DNA of 11,932 nucleotides from the NCBI GenBank assembly GCA_003484865.1, contig DMZT01000432.1:1-11932 (forward strand). Reading direction: 5' to 3'. This document shows positions 6,081 through 11,932 of the stretch, one piece after another. The translations under genes and the position numbers were made by a program. The notes below the pieces were generated by a model, which made no database searches, was not told where the DNA came from, and worked only from the letters and a program-made list of their open reading frames with translations. Within the stretch, counting starts at the first letter, position 1; the number at the start of each line of letters is the position of its first letter. The stretch comes from Stenotrophomonas sp. (lineage in GTDB: Bacteria; Pseudomonadota; Gammaproteobacteria; Xanthomonadales; Xanthomonadaceae).

Positions 6081-6110
6081 GCCCACGCGGCAATGATCGC
6101 CGACGCGGGC
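6081..6110 (-). terminator. Probable glpK terminator hairpin
   Basis: In minus-strand RNA, GCCCGCGTCGGC and GCCGCGTGGGC pair with one G-U wobble and one bulged U around a 7-nt loop, starting one base after the glpK stop codon. The wobble would be an A-C mismatch in plus-strand RNA, so the structure suits glpK transcripts. No T-run follows. Confidence 0.45.
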
Positions 6111-6111
6111 G

Positions 6112-7659
<1,548 letters not shown>

Positions 7660-7671
<12 letters not shown>

Positions 7672-9153
7672 AACACGCGCCTGCAGGGTGGCGGACAACG
7701 CCTCGCGCTGCGCAGCGTCCACGCGCAAGCCCAGGTGGCTGCGGCGCCACAGCACGTCGTCGGCGGTGTGGGCCCATTCGTGCGCGATGAGGTAGTCCAG
7801 TTCGCGGTCGTAGAGGCCGCCGCCGTGGTCCTGGCCCAGCGCGTCGAGTGTCTGTGCGCCGGCGAGCAGCCCGACCGCACGGGTGCCGTAGCTGCTGGCC
7901 AGGCGCTGCAGCAGGGCAGGGGGCAGGCGAGGGTGGTCACGCTGCAGCGCCTCGGCCATTTCAGCGGCCGTGCCGCCATCGCCCCCCGGCAACGGTGGCC
8001 CACCGGCGGTCCACGCCGCGCCCATCTCCGGCAGCGCGGGTGAGAGCCGCCCCAGCGCTTCCTCGGCCAGTGCGCGGTAGGTGGTGAGCTTGCCGCCCAG
8101 CACGCTCAGCAGCGGGGCGCCAGCCGCATCCAGCTCCAGCCGGTAGTCGCGCGTGACCCGCGATGCATCGCGGTGATGATCGGCCAACAGGGGGCGCACC
8201 CCGCTGTAGCGCCAGACGATGTCCTCGGCGCGCACTGGAACGCGCACGAACCGGTTCACCGCCTCGAGCAGATAGGTCTGTTCGTCGGCGCGGGGCTGCA
8301 CCTGTGCCGGGTCGCCGTCGTAGTCGGTATCGGTGGTACCGATCAGGGTGAAGTCCTGTTCGAACGGAATCGCGAACACCACCCGCTGGTCGGGTTGCTG
8401 GAACAGGTACGCACTGTCATGGGCGAACAGGCGCGGCACCACCAGGTGGCTGCCCTGCACCAGCCGCACTCCCAGCGGGGCATCGAGTCCCGCCCGTTCC
8501 AGCACGGTACCGGCCCACGGTCCACTGGCATTGACCACGCAGCGGGCGCGGACGCGCTGCACGTCGCCGTTGGCGGTGCGCAGTACGGCCCACCAGTGAT
8601 CGCGGTGGCGGATCAGTTGTTCGCAGCGGGTGCGCGTGCGGATCTGCGCGCCGCGTGCATGTGCATCGAGCGCGTTGAGCACCACCAGCCGGGCATCGTT
8701 GACGCGCGCATCGGCGTAGGTGAAGCCGGTCCGGTAGGCGGGCTGCAATGCAGCGCCGCTCGGATCGCGCCGCAGGTCGATGCGCTGCGAGGGCGGGAAA
8801 TGGGGATTGGCGTGACCCAGGTGGTCGTAGAGCCACAGCCCCGCGCGCAGCATCCACGCCGGGCGCAGATGGCGCACATGCGGCAGCACGAAGCGGGTCG
8901 GGGCGATCAGATGCGGTGCAAGCTGGCGCAGCGTTTCGCGCTCGTTGAGCGCCTTGCGCACCAGTGCGAATTCGCCCTGCTGCAGGTAGCGCAGGCCGCC
9001 ATGGATCAGCTTGGTGCTGGCGCTGGAGGTATGCGCGGCCAGGTCATCCTGCTCGCACAGGCAGACCGACAGGCCGCGTCCCGCTGCGTCGCGGGCGATG
9101 CCGGCGCCATTGATGCCGCCGCCCACCACCAGCACGTCGAAGGATTCGCTCAT
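7660..9153 (-). CDS. glpD: Aerobic glycerol-3-phosphate dehydrogenase
   Basis: GlpD is the FAD-dependent, membrane-associated enzyme that oxidises sn-glycerol 3-phosphate to dihydroxyacetone phosphate and passes electrons to quinone. The 497 residues match the E. coli length of 501. The N-terminal dinucleotide fold shows VVGGGINGAGIARDAAGRG (9-27) with the ribose-binding acidic residue Glu34, then the family signature SSASTKLIHGGLRYL (43-57). Further blocks are LRPAWMLRAGLWLYDHLGH, NASGPWAG, LVQGSHLVVPR, IPFEQDFTLIGTTDTDYDGDP, WRYSGVRPLLAD and LSVLGGKLTTYR. The C-terminal GlpD-type domain ends with HEWAHTADDVLWRRSHLGL. The ATG at 9153 is preceded by GGGGAG with short spacing. It is the first gene of a glpD-glpK pair. 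Inverted half-sites lie in the upstream gap and could bind a regulator. Confidence 0.96.
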
Positions 9154-9174
9154 CGGCTCCCCGGGGCGGACCGG

Positions 9175-9222
9175 TCGGGTCCATCGTTACCCGAGTGTCG
9201 GGCATAGGTCGGCAACGCCCGA
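9175..9222 (-). promoter_or_regulatory. Two adjacent inverted repeats upstream of glpD (candidate operator)
   Basis: TCGGGT (9175-9180) with ACCCGA (9189-9194), and TCGGGC (9198-9203) with GCCCGA (9217-9222), give four alternating half-sites within 48 bp. They lie 22-69 bp before the glpD start codon, a natural place for an operator such as that of a GlpR repressor. I do not recognise the sequence as a known GlpR site, and the promoter itself is unclear. Confidence 0.4.
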
Positions 9223-9245
9223 TGAAAGTGGCGGGCCCCACAACG

Positions 9246-9272
9246 ACAACGGGCCCGCGAGGGGCCCGTTGT
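9246..9272 (-). terminator. Strong terminator hairpin of ompW
   Basis: ACAACGGGCCC (9246-9256) and GGGCCCGTTGT (9262-9272) form a perfect 11-bp stem with a 5-nt loop, 29 nt beyond the ompW stop codon. It separates ompW from glpD, which lies downstream on the same strand. The sequence after the stem is moderately U-rich (GUUGU) rather than a clean U-tract. Confidence 0.75.
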
Positions 9273-9301
9273 GCGTACTGCGTGGAAGCGGAACGGCGTG
9301 C

Positions 9302-9934
9302 TTAGAAGCGCGCGCCGATGCCGAAGCCCACGGTCCACGGATCCAGCTTGGCCTTGTCGCCGGTGCCTTCACCGTTGACGGTCAGCTCCGGGCGCGAATG
9401 CATGTAGCGGGCATCGGCACGGGCGAACCAGGTGCTGTTGATGTTCATGTCCACGCCGACGGTGCCGATCGCACCCTTGGCGGTCTTGACGCCGATGTGG
9501 CCGATGTCGCTGGCGAGCTCTTCATTGCTGAAGTTGGACTCGTAGTAACCGGCGCCCACGAACGGACGGAACACGTTGTCGGCCTGGCCGAAGTGATACT
9601 GGCCGCTCAACGCGATCGGCTGCTGCTCGACCGTGCCCAGGCGGGCGCCATCGGTGCCGCGCACGCGGTGATCGAACTTGTCGGCTGCGCCCCACAGTTC
9701 CACGGCCCAGTTGTCGTTGATGTAGTAGCTGAAGCTCAGGGTCGGGGCCGGGCCGCCGTCCACCTTGCGCACGCCATCGAGCGGATCGTTCTTCGGCTGC
9801 AGCAGCGACACGCCGCCGACCACGGCGAAGTGCTTGCCAGAAGCGGTATCAACAGTGCTGTCCTGCGCGAAAGCAGCCGGCGCAAAAGCAAGAGCAGTCA
9901 GGGTAGCCAGGGTCAGGGTACGGATGGAGCGCAT
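9302..9934 (-). CDS. ompW: OmpW family outer-membrane protein
   Basis: The 210-residue product matches the size of E. coli OmpW (212), an eight-stranded outer-membrane barrel proposed to pass small hydrophobic molecules. A Sec signal (MRSIRTLTLATLTALAFAPAAFA) precedes Gln24. The mature part shows OmpW blocks: an early VVGGVSLLQPKNDP, PTLSFSYYINDNWAVELWGA, then PFVGAGYYESNFS, KGAIGTVGVDMNINSTWFARADARYM, and a final WTVGFGIGARF ending in the aromatic residue used for barrel assembly. AGGAGA lies 7 nt before the ATG, a good ribosome-binding site. A candidate promoter is TTTAAC (10033-10028) with CATATT (10010-10005) 17 bp apart, leaving a leader of about 65 nt. The gene is divergent from the DNA glycosylase gene. 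Family assignment is strong; its substrate here is unknown. Confidence 0.92.
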   Translation of the reverse strand: MRSIRTLTLATLTALAFAPAAFAQDSTVDTASGKHFAVVGGVSLLQPKNDPLDGVRKVDGGPAPTLSFSYYINDNWAVELWGAADKFDHRVRGTDGARLGTVEQQPIALSGQYHFGQADNVFRPFVGAGYYESNFSNEELASDIGHIGVKTAKGAIGTVGVDMNINSTWFARADARYMHSRPELTVNGEGTGDKAKLDPWTVGFGIGARF

Positions 9935-10004
9935 GGGGGAATCTCCTCAGGATGTTTTTGTTCTGGGCCCCGGTGTTGTGGGGCGAGGCAACCGTAGTCC
10001 CCGC

Positions 10005-10033
10005 AATATGAATCGCATCCGACGCACGTTAAA
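10005..10033 (-). promoter_or_regulatory. Candidate sigma-70 promoter of ompW
   Basis: On the minus strand TTTAAC (10033-10028) and CATATT (10010-10005) are 17 bp apart, matching the consensus at 3/6 and 4/6. This is the most AT-rich stretch between ompW and the divergent glycosylase gene. Transcription would begin near 9998. Confidence 0.4.
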
Positions 10034-10093
10034 ATTTAGTTGTTTCCATTCAGCGATCAGTGCAAAACCGCTGTATTTACGGGCGATGATGCG

Positions 10094-10648
10094 ATGCCTG
10101 ACATTCATTCATCTGGTGATGGTGTGATGGAAACCACAACGTGCATCGGCTTCCCTGCGCAGCTCAACGCCGAGTGCCGCGTGCTGATACTCGGCTCGAT
10201 GCCGGGCGTGGCATCGCTGCAGGCTGCGCAGTACTACGCCCATCCGCGCAATCGCTTCTGGCCGTTGATGGGCGTGCTGTGCGGGATCGACACGACGCTT
10301 CCCTATCCGGATCGCGTGCGCGCATTGAACGCGCGCGGTGTGGGCGTGTGGGATGTGATCGGGCAGTGCGAGCGACGCGGCAGCCTGGATGCGTCGATCG
10401 TGCGCGGCAGTGAAGTGCCCAATGCGCTGGGTGCACTGATCGAGGGACGGCCTGCGCTGCGCGCGATCGCCTGCAATGGCGGCACCGCGTACCGGGCGTT
10501 CCAGCGTTTCATCGTGCCGGCGCTGCTTGATGCCGCGCGCGAGGTGCCGGTCTGGTCGCTGCCCTCCACCAGCCCGGCCAACGCGGCCTGGCCGTTGCCC
10601 CGGCTGGTGGAGGCATGGCAGCCGCTGGCCGATGCCATCCGGCTTTGA
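10094..10648 (+). CDS. DNA-deoxyinosine (hypoxanthine) glycosylase, uracil-DNA glycosylase superfamily
   Basis: The product removes deaminated bases from DNA in base-excision repair; the closest family I recognise is the hypoxanthine-DNA glycosylase group (family 6 UDG). The sequence shows VLILGSMPGVASLQAAQYYAHPRNRFWPLM, where GSMPG is the active-site loop and the Asn of HPRNRFW is the proposed catalytic residue. The leucine-loop motif LPSTSPANA follows near the C-terminus. From the ATG at 10094 the protein has 184 residues. An ATG at 10127 would give 173, nearer the usual family length, and a TTG at 10040 is possible but unlikely. GGGCGA lies 7 nt before 10094 and is a weak ribosome-binding site, so the start is uncertain. 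The gene is divergent from ompW and stands alone, about 200 bp before aceF. Substrate (hypoxanthine versus uracil) is inferred from family. Confidence 0.85.
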   Translation: MPDIHSSGDGVMETTTCIGFPAQLNAECRVLILGSMPGVASLQAAQYYAHPRNRFWPLMGVLCGIDTTLPYPDRVRALNARGVGVWDVIGQCERRGSLDASIVRGSEVPNALGALIEGRPALRAIACNGGTAYRAFQRFIVPALLDAAREVPVWSLPSTSPANAAWPLPRLVEAWQPLADAIRL

Positions 10649-10743
10649 GGCGGGGACAGCGCCGGACAATACGGTACCGACTGGAAAATTCCGCTTTGCA
10701 CTGTGCCAAGCCCAATCCGGCCAAAGCAGATGCCTGCAACAGC

Positions 10744-10788
10744 CTGTCCCGGGACAGCAGCGCTGAAAATTCGCCAAGCTGGTTGGCG
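10744..10788. other. Palindromes in the glycosylase-aceF gap
   Basis: The 200-bp gap (10649-10848) holds no gene. Within it CTGTCCCGGGACAG (10744-10757) is a perfect 14-bp palindrome. CGCCAA (10772-10777) with TTGGCG (10783-10788) makes a 6-bp hairpin with a 5-nt loop. GAAAATTC occurs twice, at 10684-10691 and 10765-10772. They could be terminator or operator parts for the flanking genes; nothing identifies the protein involved. Confidence 0.4.
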
Positions 10789-10811
10789 CTGGCGCGCGAA
10801 GCCCCCACAAT
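10783..10811 (+). promoter_or_regulatory. Candidate promoter of aceF
   Basis: TTGGCG (10783-10788) and CACAAT (10806-10811) are 17 bp apart, each matching consensus at 4 of 6. Transcription would start near 10817, about 32 nt before the ATG. The -35 box is also the right arm of a small hairpin. Confidence 0.45.
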
Positions 10812-10848
10812 AGGCGATTCCCTACACCAGATTGCCGGAGTTTTCCCC

Positions 10849-11932
10849 ATGGCCGAAATCAAGGAAGCACTTGTCCCCGATATCGGTGACTACAGCGATA
10901 TCCCGGTAATCGAGGTGCTGGTCGCCGTTGGAGATACCGTCAAGAAAGACCAGGGTCTGGTGACGCTGGAATCGGACAAGGCCACGATGGAAGTGCCGTC
11001 CTCGGTGGCCGGTATCGTCAAGGAAATCAAGGTCAAGATTGGCGACAACCTCTCCGAGGGCAAGCTCGTGGCCCTGATCGAAGTCAGCGAAGAGGCCGCC
11101 GCGCCGGCCGCTGCTGCTGCGCCGGCCCCTGCTGCCAAGGCCGAAGCCGCCGAGACCGCGACCAAGGTCGAGCCGGTCGCCACCCCGGCCGAGCCGGACA
11201 AGCTGGCCGCCCGTGATATCGAACAGTCCGCCGCCAAGCCGACCCAGCCGGCCCCGGCCGCCGCTGCCCCGTCGGGTGGTTCGCCGACCAGCCCGCCGGT
11301 GGCCTTCAACGCCGACAGCGTGCTGCCGCAGAAGGTGCCCTACGCTTCGCCGGCCGTGCGCGTGTTCGCCCGCGAGCTGGGCGTGGACCTGAACCAGCTG
11401 AGCGGCACCGAGAAGGGCGGGCGCATCACCAAGTCCGACGTCCAGAAGTTCGTCAAGTCGGCCCTGACCGGCGGCGGCGCTGCCACCGGCGGTACCGTGG
11501 CGGCCGGTGGCGGTCTGAACCTGCTGCCCTGGCCGAAGGTCGACTTCAGCAAGTTCGGTGAGGTCGAGGTCCAGCCGCTGTCCCGGATCAAGAAGATCTC
11601 CGGCGCGAACCTGGCCCGCAACTGGGCGATGATTCCGCATGTCACCCAGTTCGAGCAGGCCGACATCACCGAGCTGGAAGCCCTGCGCGTGGCGCTGAAC
11701 AAGGAAAACGAGAAGGCCGGCATCAAGCTGACCATGCTCGCCTTCCTGGTCAAGGCCAGCGCCGCGGCGCTGAAGAAGTTCCCGGAGTTCAACGCCTCGC
11801 TGGATGCCAGCGGCGAGAACCTGACCCTGAAGAAGTACTTCAACATCGGTTTCGCGGCCGATACGCCGAGCGGCCTGGTCGTGCCGGTGATCCGCGACGT
11901 CGACAAGAAGGGTGTGGTGCAGATCGCGCAGG
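10849..11932 (+). CDS. aceF: Pyruvate dehydrogenase E2 (dihydrolipoyllysine acetyltransferase), 3' end outside window
   Basis: E2 is the core of the pyruvate dehydrogenase complex and moves the acetyl group from E1 to CoA through a lipoyl arm. The visible 361 codons show one N-terminal lipoyl domain (about 4-78) with Lys44 in ESDKATMEVPS. An Ala/Pro-rich hinge runs about 80-160. A peripheral subunit-binding domain follows (about 163-201, VPYASPAVRVFARELGVDLNQLSGTEKGGRITKSDV). After a Gly/Ala linker comes the start of the catalytic domain (about 230 on, with LSRIKKISGANLARNWAMIPHVTQFEQADITELE). The catalytic HxxxD motif lies beyond the window. GGAG is 8 nt before the ATG. The gene has its own candidate promoter and no E1 gene directly upstream, so E1 must be encoded elsewhere. 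The E. coli enzyme has three lipoyl domains; one is common in other groups. PDH rather than 2-oxoglutarate dehydrogenase E2 is inferred from the sequence flavour. Confidence 0.93.
   Translation, partial: MAEIKEALVPDIGDYSDIPVIEVLVAVGDTVKKDQGLVTLESDKATMEVPSSVAGIVKEIKVKIGDNLSEGKLVALIEVSEEAAAPAAAAAPAPAAKAEAAETATKVEPVATPAEPDKLAARDIEQSAAKPTQPAPAAAAPSGGSPTSPPVAFNADSVLPQKVPYASPAVRVFARELGVDLNQLSGTEKGGRITKSDVQKFVKSALTGGGAATGGTVAAGGGLNLLPWPKVDFSKFGEVEVQPLSRIKKISGANLARNWAMIPHVTQFEQADITELEALRVALNKENEKAGIKLTMLAFLVKASAAALKKFPEFNASLDASGENLTLKKYFNIGFAADTPSGLVVPVIRDVDKKGVVQIAQ

Noticed and set aside
8173..9207. A 344-codon open frame on the plus strand opposite glpD
   Set aside because: Antisense shadow of glpD with no motifs, no ribosome-binding site and low-complexity composition.
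11101..11290. Ala/Pro-rich repeats in aceF as a possible tandem repeat or frameshift
   Set aside because: The frame stays open throughout, and this composition is the normal flexible hinge between E2 domains.
10822..11640. A 272-codon minus-strand frame opposite aceF, rich in Gly and Arg
   Set aside because: It is the antisense reading of the lipoyl domain and Ala/Pro hinge; the plus-strand E2 domains are unmistakable.

Overview
The window looks like a chromosomal core segment from a Stenotrophomonas species (family Xanthomonadaceae). The codon usage is very GC-rich. Two kinds of GTAG-headed palindromic repeats are typical of the Stenotrophomonas 'SMAG' REP family: an inverted pair at 2456-2526 and a single copy at 6052-6075. 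The gene content is also gammaproteobacterial: LolA, OmpW, GlpD/GlpK and a stand-alone PDH E2. I see no phage, IS element, CRISPR array, tRNA or rRNA. Genus assignment rests on repeat recognition and protein flavour, not on a database search.

Layout from left to right. Positions 2-1705 (+) hold the 3' part of a DUF3857/transglutaminase-like protein. lolA (1813-2451, +) follows, with two strong hairpins in the gap before it. The inverted SMAG pair separates lolA from a convergent DUF481 outer-membrane barrel gene (3335-2559, -). A lipoprotein with a possible LolA-like fold (4075-3458, -) lies behind that gene and is divergent from a WYL-domain regulator (4166-5131, +). A lone MetQ-type methionine-binding lipoprotein gene (5245-6039, +) comes next. 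It converges on the glpD-glpK pair (9153-7660 and 7611-6112, both -), with a single SMAG element and a hairpin between. Upstream of glpD, ompW (9934-9302, -) ends in an 11-bp perfect hairpin. ompW is divergent from a hypoxanthine/uracil-DNA glycosylase-like gene (10094-10648, +). The window ends inside aceF, the pyruvate dehydrogenase E2 gene (10849 to the edge, +).

How the genes work together. GlpK and GlpD form the glycerol to glycerol-3-phosphate to dihydroxyacetone-phosphate route and are probably co-transcribed. Four genes concern the envelope: LolA, two outer-membrane barrels and one predicted outer-membrane lipoprotein. MetQ would be the binding component of a methionine importer whose ATPase and permease are not in the window. 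The remaining genes cover base-excision repair and central carbon metabolism.

No wholly new multi-gene system is evident; this is mostly ordinary housekeeping territory. The most interesting points are regulatory. GlpK lacks the residues used in E. coli for both fructose-1,6-bisphosphate and EIIA(Glc) control. A 10-bp inverted repeat spans the glpD stop codon just before the glpK ribosome-binding site. Alternating half-sites lie upstream of glpD, and a strong hairpin lies in the lolA leader. An 11-base motif is shared upstream of the two genes flanking the WYL regulator, whose own start codon sits where a leaderless transcript would begin. No gap between genes exceeds about 200 bp.
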